60,000 bases of DNA, from the NCBI GenBank assembly GCA_903813345.2, contig CAIIXF020000005.1, positions 6,949,375-7,009,374 on the forward strand. Reading direction: 5' to 3'. Both the position numbers and the translations under genes were made by a program. The DNA comes from Owenia fusiformis. Taxonomy: Eukaryota > Annelida > Polychaeta > Sabellida > Oweniidae. Positions within the stretch are counted from its first letter, which is position 1. The number at the start of each line of letters is the position of its first letter. Below are positions 35,626-47,059 of this stretch, in pieces. The notes below the pieces were generated by a model. It searched no databases. It worked only from the letters and a program-made list of their open reading frames with translations, and had not been told where the DNA came from.

Positions 35626-38446
35626 GGACATATCGTCGCATGAGAATAACTTTGTACTATCTCACATTTTTACGGAACTGAGAAATCAAGGTTTGAAAGT
35701 TTAGAGGTCTGTATCTTACTTAGTATTGCCATGTGAAACTTGATTTTTTGTATGTCACCTGGTCTCACCCTAGAGATATCTTATATGAAAAATCATACCT
35801 TGAAACAATTTACAAGATCCTTTTTTAAAACTATGGAAATGGAGTTGATACAATTTCCCACCGGAATAACAGCTTATTTCTAATTTCAAATTGTCATATC
35901 TGATATCAACTGTTTCAACCAATCAACTCTCTAAGAATTGGTCATGTGACTTGCAAAACTTGGAGTTATAACAATCTTATATTAAAACAAAGTATGCCAA
36001 TATGCATGTTATTGTATCTAGAATGAAAAATAATGTTTTGCTTTGTAAAAAAATCTTCAAAATCCAAAGAATATTATTTAATAAAATAAAGAAAATTCAA
36101 TTTATAAAACTTTAAAATCAATTTCTCAAATAAGTACAATTATTTCTTAATTTTGGAATCTCAGGACACCCTTCAAAAAGAATTTATTGCCTTTGAAACT
36201 AAGGCAGAAGTACAATGCATTGAAACCAATGATGCCAATACGGTCCCCCACATATTTCCCTCGGTATAAACCCTGTAGCCTAAACCTCACAGCACATTAC
36301 AATGTAGCCCCTAAGGGACGGTCCGCTGGTCATTATCAGGTTATTTTTGATACAGACCAATTGATTTTTTCACTGGGTATAGGAGAATAACATTGCAACT
36401 GGTCCGTAATTCCATTTTGACCAGCAGGTTTCAGATCCTTAGGGCCTAAGACATAACCAATTTTTATTACATGCACATGGAAGAAATTTGAAAATAGAAA
36501 AATAATTTCTAATTCATTTTAGATTAATGAAAGTGATGAAACCTCGATTTAGGTAATCACATTTTGTTCATTGGGATGCAGCTATCATTATCCATTCATT
36601 TTCTGTTGTTTGCTACTCTGTGGAGTACAATTGGGAATTGAAGCAATTGTAGAAGTGGAGACTAAGAGTGGCTCTTTGTAAAGAAATTGAACCAATTTGT
36701 TACTTTTCCAAAATAAAATGTAGATGATCTAAAAACAATGATCCCAAATATGCAAAAGAAAGGACAAATCTGAAAAACATACTAGTAATAAAATAACTAA
36801 AAAGATCCCAGATGTTCAGTGAAAAGCGCAAAGTAAATCATAGATGAAGAGAAAATAAAATAAGTTTTTTAAGAGACTATACTAACATAAAGATAACTCC
36901 TTATTGATATAGTGTATGGTAGAGGTGTCAAGTATTAACCGGTTAACCGGTTAACCGCCGATAATGCCTTGACCGGTCTGAGTTTTTATGGGCGGTTAGT
37001 TGACCGTGTATAATTCTGTTATTTCCCGCGCTTATTTTGCATGCTAATCCGTTTGGTTTCATGGTGTCAGTTTCACGTAAGCTACTCATACATGTCATAA
37101 GTCCCATAACTCCTTACAAACATCCAATCAGCAACTTTAATCCCTGCCGCATTGCTTTCCCGCGCTTACTTTGCATTTTAATCTGTTTGTTTTCAAGCGT
37201 CAGTTTCATGTGAGCTACTCATACATGTGATAGGTCCAATAATTCCTTACAAACATCCAATCAGCAACTTTAATCCCTGCCACATTGCTTTCCCGCGCTT
37301 ACTTACATAGAATAGCGTAAAGCTTGACGAACGTAAAAAATAAACGCCGATATATCATTTTTCCAATTTTTTTCAACTTTCAAGATCGAAGATGAAGATT
37401 TCTTTGAAATTATAAGTTCAAATTTCCCGCCGGTTAACCGACTTTAACCGGTAAAAATCCCCGGTTAACCGGTTAATGCTCAAGCGGTTAATTGACACCA
37501 CTAGTGTATGGTCAGTAAAAGTTAAAGCTAGTTTAAATAGATTTAGCTTTTTCCACAAACTATAAAACATCATTTTGAAAGAGATTTCAATAGTATACAG
37601 ACAGTGATTGCCTTTGAGCAATGTAGTGCAAAATATGACAGTTACTATTTGTTTTGATTACTATATCTAGTATATAACCTATTATTATGTACTCTATTTG
37701 AAGAAACAAATAAGTAGTCTTTCATTTTCAACATTTAATGATGACAGCTTCGTATATGCATTTCTATTGCATTTGGCCATTCAAACCCCTATAAGACCTG
37801 GTAGCAGGGAAGATAAAGGGTACTTTTGACTGCTCACATGATCTAATTAACTGGTCATTTGTACTTTTCATCTTCCCTGGTAGCAAGGATTTAGGTTTTC
37901 GAGGAAATTAGTAATTCTTTTTCATATCATGCGGCCATGAATAATCCAATGAGCATCCATAATACAAAGAGTAATTGAGGGCATATAATTTGAATATGCA
38001 TGGGATTACACATACTGTATCATTTTATTTTTTTGATCTACTTGTAATAGTTCTAAAACTAAAACATGAAAGGCCAGGCATGCAAACTGGCATGGTATTG
38101 TGTTACAAAACATTATTTCATTCTAGATACAATAACATGCATATTGGCATACTTCGTTTTAATATAAGATTGTTATAACTCCAAGTTTTGCAAGTCACAT
38201 GACCAATTCTTAGAGAGTTGATTGGTTGAAACAGTTGATATCAGATATGACAATTTGAAATTAGAAATAAGCTGTTTGTCTGGAGATGGTACAATTTCAC
38301 ACTGAATTCTAGCTTAATGAGAGGGAATTGAGATGGGGCATGTATCTGAGATGAAAGCCTGTGTGTCAAATAGTAAAATTCCATGTCTATCTCAATTTTT
38401 TTGAAAATGGCAGTTAGTACAAAGTTATTCTCACGCGACGATATAT
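35626..38446. mobile_element. 2.8-kb element with long terminal inverted repeats
   Basis: The left arm (about 35626-36060) and right arm (about 38080-38446) are inverted copies. The outer match is atatcgtcgc(a/g)tgagaataactttgtacta. The inner match covers some 190 bp, including 'gatatcaactgtttcaaccaatc' and 'acttgcaaaacttggagt', with a diverged stretch between. The centre has no recognised gene and hosts a hAT MITE. Confidence 0.75.
36920..37503. mobile_element. hAT MITE, 584 bp, with exact 8-bp target duplication
   Basis: Ends are TAGAGGTGTCAA and, inverted, TAGTGGTGTCAA, typical of hAT. Both sides carry GTGTATGG (36912-36919 and 37504-37511). Subterminal 'aaccggttaaccgg' palindromes occur at both ends. 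The inside has two and a half tandem copies of a unit of about 133 bp starting 'cccgcgctta' (37024, 37160, 37293). It is non-autonomous and inserted in the long-inverted-repeat element. Confidence 0.88.
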
Positions 38447-39528
38447 CTACATGAAGGTAGCAAGGATGTTATGTTTAGGTAAGACTATCTTGTTGTGAAG
38501 GATATCTTTAGTTTCAGCAGCTTAAGTTTAACATGTGATTTTCTCGATAGATAGATTTTAAAGTTCAATCTGCCACTTCAATTTCTGTGTCTGTTACATG
38601 TAAACACCACTTTTTGAGCATTATTTTAGGATCTGTATAGCATCTCAATTCAATTACCTGTGAAATATATGGGTTATGATTAGTATAGTATTTGAAGTGC
38701 AACAGGCATTGTTACTTTTGAGCCTGGAACATAGTTGAAGATAGATGGCATTCCAGATTGTTTTGATTTTGTAAGGTCAGTTCGTACATGTAGCAGATAT
38801 ATGTAGGCTCAGAGAATAAGTATAGTGAGATTGAAAACTGCATCATTATTATTCTAGGCAGTATCTTGCTTGTGTAAGGAAAGTTACAATTATGTACTTT
38901 TAATTAGAGATTTGAAAATAGGTGGCACTTACATGTAGAGCGTGTAAGTATATATAAGGTCAAGTTGCTGCATAAGATTGACAACTGTTTTTGGATTTAT
39001 TACAGTATCTTATTCGAAACAACATGTCTGATACAATTCTGTAGACCTTATATTAAATATTCATCAATGTATATATTTCATATCATTTTAGTAGTTATAA
39101 TATAATACATTTACATGATATATGTAATCAAATCATATCTTTTGTACTATCATTTATGAAGTAGGCAATTAGATAATCAGTTAGGTTAAAACTCATAACA
39201 ACCAACACACTCCCTAGTCTAGGCCATATATACGCTACCACAGTATTATTAACACCTCGTACTTTTTATTACGTTACGGCTAGGAGAGTGTGACCCCCGG
39301 TTGTTACAGAACCTAGTGATATATTGAGCTATAAGGCGAGAATATACAATAATTAACAAATGGGGAAAATATTCTGTTCAAATGCTTACGATAAATGTGT
39401 CATTATGAAGATTGTTCCTACGATTGCTTGCAATTTTTTCAAAGTTCGCCGTCCAAATAACTTTTCTAAAAGAATGTCAAGTGACTAGTTAGTAAGATCA
39501 TATAAATTAAGCGGCTGAATATAAGACG
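38447..39528. other. Intergenic stretch without recognised genes
   Basis: AT-rich DNA. No open frame with a domain, no RNA gene and no clear repeat was recognised. Confidence 0.4.
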
Positions 39529-39531
39529 TAA

Positions 39532-40299
39532 CCCTACTATCACACTAAACTAGTTTTCACTACGTTCTCAAAAACGGGCTTCAACTGTGTACGAACGGAC
39601 TGGACGTATTCGAACGGGTAGGTCCTCTAGAACTTAGAACATGCTAAAACATTTCTCGTGGTCGATACGTTCTACAATTAGAACGAGTGACAACGTACTA
39701 ACGACGAGCTGGACGTACTTCGAACGGAACCGTCGTACTTCAATCCTACTAGGAACGTTTGAACAACGAGTTGAACTGTCTGAGGACGTATTGAGAACGA
39801 GGTAGACCTCATTGCAAACGGGTTTAAACCGATTAAGAACGTATTTAAGACTGCTTATGAACTAGTTACCAAAAATATAGCTATCACACCAAACAAGTTG
39901 CCACTGCGTTCTTCAAAACTGGTTTTAAACTGTGTGCGAACTGAATGAACGTAGCTACAACGTTCTACGGTTTGTTACGAACTTCATGGACTTTCCCGGA
40001 CAGGGAATGTGATTTAGAATTTTGAATCGATTCAAAATTCGATGGCGACCATACCGTTCTGTAATCAGGTCATGATAACCTTCTAGACTAAAGGACGCTT
40101 TATACGACGTTGCACACCGACGTGGTGCGACCTGAACGAACTGCGAATGGGATGGACATATTGGAGACTGTTTATGAACGAAGTAGCTAATTATTTTAGA
40201 CATATTTCCTGACCACAGCCAGATTGAGCCCGTTTTATGACGTTTTCGTAGGACTGGCAAGAACGGGTAAGAACTAGTTTGGTGTGATAGGGGGGGGGG
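39532..40299. mobile_element. Harbinger-like MITE, 768 bp
   Basis: Inverted ends CCCTACTATCACACTAAACT and its near-complement ending GTGTGATAGGGGG, flanked by TAA on both sides (39529-39531, 40300-40302), a target typical of PIF/Harbinger. Inside, an extra copy of the left end lies at 39885-39935, and 'gaacg/cgttc' motifs are dense. No transposase. Confidence 0.65.
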
Positions 40300-40302
40300 T
40301 AA

Positions 40303-43300
40303 AGATAGTCTAGGCCAGGGGTACATGCAAGCCCGCGATTGGCTGTGGTTCCACGCGGTCCTCACTCACCTGGGCGTATCGAAACCAAAACGCCCCGCAA
40401 AACCGTTTGAATTTCAAACCTACCCTTTCTTTGGAAAATCTTTTTGTATATTTTACTATATGGTGTGCTTTGATATTTCGTAGAAAAACAGGTATAATTA
40501 CATCAACTTTCTGATTAATCCGACGAGATACAAGTAGAAATAATCTTGACATACGCCATTCAAACATCAACTTCTGGTTTATTATTTTCAATGTATCAGC
40601 AAACGTGTTAATGATAATTTTCATGTTCTGTTACATATTGGTGAAGCAATCTTTAAGATATGGCCCAAATTTCTGAATTTCCCCGATGTCCCTGCAAGGA
40701 CATCAAAAGATTTATGTTATTATTCATTTTTATTATGAACTAACCAAAGAATGTATTTTTCTTGTTTAAATAAACAATGGAACTTTCTGTTTTCGAATAT
40801 TGACAGATGGTACTGCATTTATTTTTTCATGATATGCAGCAAACAAAGGCGTGCCAATTTACACTGTAATATCATACATACTTATATTTCAAGGGTAGTT
40901 TTGAAGAATAATCAAGAAAATTCACGTTTTCAAATGGATTCATCCTTGTCAAAGAACGTGAATGAGGATATGCGGTTTGAACAAACAAACTAACAACATG
41001 TTTTAAGTTCTTACAATTCTTGGTTGAAGCAAATATTTTGAAAGTTGTAATTTCGAATGTAATCTTCTACTCAATGAAAATTGTTGATATTTGTGAAGTT
41101 TTTCTTTCAGAATACACATCGCTGGATCATAGAACCTAGCCTTCTTCGAGATGCACAAAAAGAGCATTGTCGTCGTGTGGATATTTGGGTGTGACTGACG
41201 TTTTCGGTAAACTCCTACCACTGTAACTTCCAACTTAATTTTTGAAAGCAAAATATGATTATCACGAATTGATATTTAGGTCACGTGTTGATACATCATC
41301 GTCAAGAGTTCACGGGTATAATTTTATGACCCCTAACAAAATATGTAATTAAAAAAACATAATATTAACATTTTTAAAATACAACCTGCATTCGCATAAA
41401 TGTAAAATAAGTAGATGAAAAACACATCAATATGTACTAACGCCATTTTTACTTAAGGTGGAAGTGGAGTTAATAAATTGGCCAAAAAGGAATTACTGGA
41501 AAAAGTACCATGATATTTCAAGCTGTTTTTCTTGGCGACGAATGTACTCCATGAGTTAAATCATATATCAAAATGAGAACCACATGTATATGTATATTAC
41601 ACAACCATACATTTTAAGTGCTATGGTCCCTAGAGACGGCATTTGGACCATAAAGTGAGAGTGATTCTGGTAAACTTACTTCTAGCACGGGAACACATTT
41701 GAAAAATTTGAAAATTCCGGTAAATCATCTTTCCTTACCAGGGAACACCAAACAACTGTGAAAATGTGCATTAGTTGTGTTGATATTGAGATTGGAGGCT
41801 CAAACCACATGTCATCAATTTATTTCTTGTCATCCATCTTTTTTTCTTGCACTTCTTGTTTTGACAGTCCAGTGAAATATTTCTCAGATTGATATATGAG
41901 ACAAATAGATATGACAATACAATATACTTGTATTTTTATCATACATTATATCTGTCGATTTATTTCATTGTTACAAATTGCAAATTTATCATTATTAAAG
42001 CTATACTGTGTATCTAATATTCCCGGGATTTTACCTGTGAAATTATTTTGTTTTGACACGTGATTTTACATTTTCACTTTACCTTATTGGCCCGAAATGA
42101 AGTTATTCATAAAGATCGAAGAAGGAATAAGTGCGCAACTGATTTAAAATTATATAATGCTTTATTTTGACGAACTAATAAATGCACAAATTATCGCCAC
42201 TCACCGAAAATGGATAAAAACTGCGTAAATTTGTTTTTAAGTTTTGTTCCGGAAGTAGCCTATTCACGATCGTAACCTTGAAAAACGCTACATCCGCTTA
42301 ATGAGATCTTGTATTTTAAACAAAATGAGATCGTAATTACATATTTAGCAATTTTTGGCTTTTATTTTCTTGAATAAGTAATAAAAAATCATCTTATTGA
42401 AAATTTGTTACGTTTATCTGTTTTATTTATCACCGAAATCAGATCACTGTCCGGTGATATTATATTCATCCGCCATTTCCTGTTTCCACCAACCTTTATA
42501 ACCGTTAGATTATGCGTAGAAATCATCAAAATGTAACCAAAATACTCAAAATCGGAGACAACTTAGAGATGTTACATCTTATATAGAGGTTAGTCTTTAA
42601 TAAAATCGCCTGATATTATGCGATCAGAGGGATTTCACTTTGCAAAAGCAATTGAAAGTTTTCGTTTCAAATCAAAAATTTGGGCGATAAATCGCCGATA
42701 ATAAAATCACAAATATCATGCCACAAAATTAAACTTTCAATTATTCATAAACTACCATTTAAATTATGGTTTCACGAATCGTTTGACGTTCCTGACATAT
42801 GTATAGATCATTATAGTGTATCAGTTATTCATTTCTAATATGTTTGTTCTCGGCAGTATTCCTGGAAAGGGACAGTGACAATTTGATAGCTGTTTCTTTT
42901 ATTGCTGATATCACACTCATGTGGTAATCCTTGGGTAAATTCTTACTCAAAATGTTATCTTCACATGTTCATCCAAATTATCTGTAACATTTTCGCTTGA
43001 AACGTTTTGCTTTATCCTCAGATTCTTATCTCAAAATTAGTCATATATTCTACCGGAGGGATTTGAACCCAGATCTTTTGGAATAAAAGTCTGTTTGAGC
43101 CAAAAGCTCTAACCACTACACCAAACAGCCAAAGCTTCCTGAAGGAAGAAATTCTTTATCTATATAATCATGGACGAAAAAAGTCTTATTTACATGCTTA
43201 AATTTCTTAAAAATGATCAGCATTACTACTAATAATAACATTTTGCATGTCTGAGTAAGTTTTTTGATCTACATTTAGAATAAATGTTGTTTTATTCAGT

Positions 43301-43854
43301 TTTCTTTTTGGGTATGACTTCCTGTCAAAACAGTGTTAAAAATGCAGGGCTCAACAAAAATTTTCAATTAGAAAATGATATATATCCTTTGATCAGCTGT
43401 TTTTGGCACCTGAACTCATCCTACTAGAAAGGTAAGAGCATTTTCTTGAGACATATGGCTCGAAATCTCACATTTCTCCTTCTAAGTCTTAGAAAGACAC
43501 TTTAACAGATCTATCTGCGTTCAAGTTAATTACTCTAAACACCCCAAACTTGATTGTACACAAATTATATATTGTTCATATTTCGGGTACTCAATTGTTC
43601 GTCACGAGGTATTGTAGATTTATAGTTTTATGATCACCCTGTATATCACTGGGGAGATGCTTATATATATTCGGGATTCCTCGATAGAATATGGTATCTT
43701 TCTTTAATAAGGATAAATGTTCACGAATGCAGCATCAGATACCATATGCAATATCAGCACTATGGGTTGATTGTTCATGTACGCAGTATCAGCTGCATTA
43801 CAACTATCACGCCAGAGTTATGCCTGGGTAACATTTGCTGCGATTCATCGGCCG
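40303..43854. other. Intergenic stretch with few recognisable features
   Basis: No host gene was recognised. A tRNA-like sequence lies at 43052-43130. Short frames at 40310-40624, 41003-41251 and 43746-43985 have no family motif. Confidence 0.4.
43052..43130 (-). repeat. tRNA-like sequence (pseudo-tRNA or SINE head)
   Basis: On the minus strand an A-box-like TGTAGTGGTTAGAGC is followed 40 nt later by a B-box-like GGTTCAAATCC. The expected anticodon arm is a 7-bp stem (CTTTTGG/CCAAAAG) with an 18-nt loop, which a normal tRNA does not have, and the acceptor stem pairs poorly. It is more likely a tRNA-derived repeat than a working tRNA. Confidence 0.4.
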
Positions 43855-44740
43855 GCTTGATGTGTCATAAAAATTTCATGCCTGACGCTTTGTTGGTTGC
43901 TATGGAAACGGATAAAACATACCTTGCGCACCTCAATTTGCAGGGCATTTTTTCAGGAAGGACAAAGAAAATGAGCTTATATTAAGTCTCTGATTTAGTG
44001 GGAAGGTATAAAATGTGCATAGAAAACATCTTAAATCCATAACCAATAATTCTGAGTATAGATTTATGCATTAAATCTCAGATTTTGGTTTCCTATGGGT
44101 CCATGACTTACATAGGGGTCTATTTCACCCATTCAGACCCTAGCATTGGATGGATGCTATAACTTTTGAATTAAGGCAGATACAGATCTCATATTTTCAG
44201 ATGTTAAAGAATGATTGATTTTGGGTATTGTAGCAGACTTTTGGTCTTGGTATATGATTTGTTGCCATGGTAACCAGATTGTTATTAAAATTTACCCCCC
44301 CCCCCATTGAATCGTTATTGTTACTTAAAAATAAAAAATAAATAATACATAGATATTAATCTTCAGATATGTATTAATGGTCAATCTTGTACTCCATTTT
44401 ATGACTTGGTACATCATTAGTTGCTTGCTATGGTAATATAAGTTTTTAAATTAACCTTTTATTCAAATAACTCTTAATACAGTAGTGAAAGAAAAGATAA
44501 AATAACGTTTTGCTATTTTATTAGCAGTTTGAGAATTTGTAAGGTTTATAATGATTATACATTGCATATAAGAACTTCTATTATGGTAGGATAGGGCTCT
44601 TATGCACTTTCATCTTTACTCATCATAGTCTATTTTATTTACAGTGTGAAAATTTGTAAAAGAATTTATGGTTAAACATGATACATGTATATAAGAACTT
44701 CTATTATGGGAGGATAAGGTCTTATAATGCACTCACATCT

Positions 44741-46673
44741 TTACTCATCATTATCATCATCATCATTTTGGTATGTTTGATAGTTTACTCTTTTCACATG
44801 TTGCTCTAGGCTGTCTTCGCATGGGGGAAGAGTAGAGAGATCCACACCCTCAAAACTATCCACTGTATCATGTGTTGAAGAAAATCGTGTTTGGAATAGG
44901 TCATATCTCAATCTGTTGATATCAGTTATATTGGTGAGGCGGTTGTAAAGTTTGCAGGTGAAAGCCTCAACTTTGCTGATAATGTTTTCATTGATATCTA
45001 AGCTGTTTCCCATTGAGGAAAACAATTTCAAAAATTGCTTGTCCTTCTTCATCAGTTTTAGTGGGTTGAGTTTTCCCTTCTTGAGGAAGGCACTTGTAGA
45101 ATCTGAACCTATAAACGCATGGAAAGCTAATATTGCTTCACAGAGTTCATCACCTAATTTTGCAGCTACGTCATGTATATCTAATAATCTGCGCTTGTCC
45201 CCACTTCCCGTATCAAAGATTACTTTGTGATCGATCATCTTGGAAAAGTGGATCAAAATCAGAAAGACATCAGGTGTATACTGAGCGTACCACGATAGGC
45301 CTCTTTTGCTTGAAACATCATCTGTAATATCATCTTTGTGTCAGCTTCCTCATGTGTACTCTGTAACTCTTCGACTTCAACTGTTCTTACTTTTGTTCCA
45401 TCTGAGGTAAGAAGATGGACCACACCTCTATCACTGAAATACAGTTTCCTCCCTTCTATTCTTTTGGCATATGTTTTCCACTGTTCAAGGAGAAAGGTAA
45501 TGCGGTTTTCCTTATTTTGTGAATGTCGTAAAAACTCCTTCCACGACTTAGGAGTTTTAGTGTTTGGTCCCCCAAGAATTGTATGTTATGATCTACCTCG
45601 TCTGTGTCTCTCTATATCTTTGATTGATTCTTCCTTGTAGGAATCTGTGCAAAAATGGACAGTTGAATTCTTTGGAAGCATGTGGAACAGATGTTGGGCC
45701 AATTCACCAAATGTTGGGGGAGGTGTATCTATCTGGTGGAAGAGCATATTTCCCTCAATGATTAGGAAGAACTGGTACATTTTTCTCTAGTTCTCTGGCT
45801 AGCACACTTTTGGGTGTTTTTACTAGAGAGCCATCAGGGTGGGACAGAGACCAAGGTACTGGACTAAGAGAGTATGTAAACATCTTTTCAATATCAAGAT
45901 TATAATTCTGTGTTAGGTTGAGTAATTGTCCAAAGAGATTTCGCGATGCACTCAAGTTTCTTATTATCAGATGTTGTCAGTTTGGTTTTTACAGCTGCTG
46001 ATTTGAAGGTTGGGACTTTCAGTTTCTTGCTGCTAGCGTAATCTGTTGTACATTCTTTCAATCTTGTTTTTATGAATTCTTCTTTGGCCTTACATCCCCT
46101 CTCAAGGGCTGTGACAAGGTCTTGAACTTCATTCGGTGCACTTACACCAGATGAAATTGATACCAAATGTGGAGTCTTGAAAGTAAATGGATTAATCATA
46201 CTTTCAATTGCAGTCATCACAGTCTTGACTTTCTCTTCAGAAGACTTTGTATTTGATATTGTGAGATCTCTATGGGTAGTTTCATCTGAATCACCACTTA
46301 GGCCTGTCCATTCTAGAGTTGATTCAGTGAAGGATGCTCGCTCGCTCCTGGACACACACCATCTTCTATAAGCCCCTGTGTTTGTACTGAAGCCTATTAT
46401 CCCTCCTTTTGTCTTGGCAATGCAGTTTATGGTCTGCTCAATGGTAATATCCACCATATTCCTGCTACATGGGACATCTGACTTTCCTACGGATAGGCCA
46501 TTCTTTCTGAGTAGTTCCTCAGTTCCATGGTGAGTTGTTTCTATGTTTAGCAGGGTGAGATATTGAAATGTGGCAAACCTTGGATAGTTGTGGAGGTCAA
46601 AGACAAAGAATGTGTCAAGAAGCGGTTGGTAAGATGCCACATGAAGATCTAAGTTGTTCTCTTTTGTGGCGCG
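44741..46673 (-). pseudogene. Transposon protein, 3' half, with FEN/PIN-like nuclease region (broken)
   Basis: This continues the gene begun at 52153, after the inserted element. The frame shifts at about 45930, 45770 and 45285, and an in-frame stop lies at 45586. Segments match a large, unnamed protein family that I recognise as repeated in aquatic invertebrate genomes: a region with HNYPRF and KGGIIGFSTN; then LFGQLL, TFGELAQHLF and SIKDIERHRRG; then THEEADTKMI (about 45340), a degenerate PDVFLI, and HAFIGSDSTSAFLKKGK (about 45070-45120). The order EEAD, D-containing strand, GSD...GKG resembles the acidic motifs and helical H3TH region of FEN1/XPG/PIN nucleases, so a structure-specific nuclease is inferred. 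The C-terminus is acidic (NDDDDNDE). Confidence 0.65.
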
Positions 46674-47059
46674 TATAAGTCCTAGGAAAATAAGTCCAGG
46701 GACTTCCATACCTAGGAAAATAAGTCCATCGGACATATTTTCCTTAGGACTGTATGTCCTATGCCTAGGATGAGTCGTCCGTAGCGGATTTGTAATCCTG
46801 GATGCCTGTCAGAAATTTAAGTCCATGTAAACTTTTTTACCTTAATATGTCAACCTTTCAATTCAAGTTTTCATAAAATCAACAATAAAACATCCAACAC
46901 ATAAATATTGCATGTCATTTTTTTTCACGGGCAAAATATGACAATACAATTTGAATTGGTTATCTCCATGTATAAAATGTCTGAAAATATCTCTGAATTC
47001 CTATAATTACTCACGACACTTACCAAATCAAATATGTGTTGGTTTATTGTTCACGCCTA

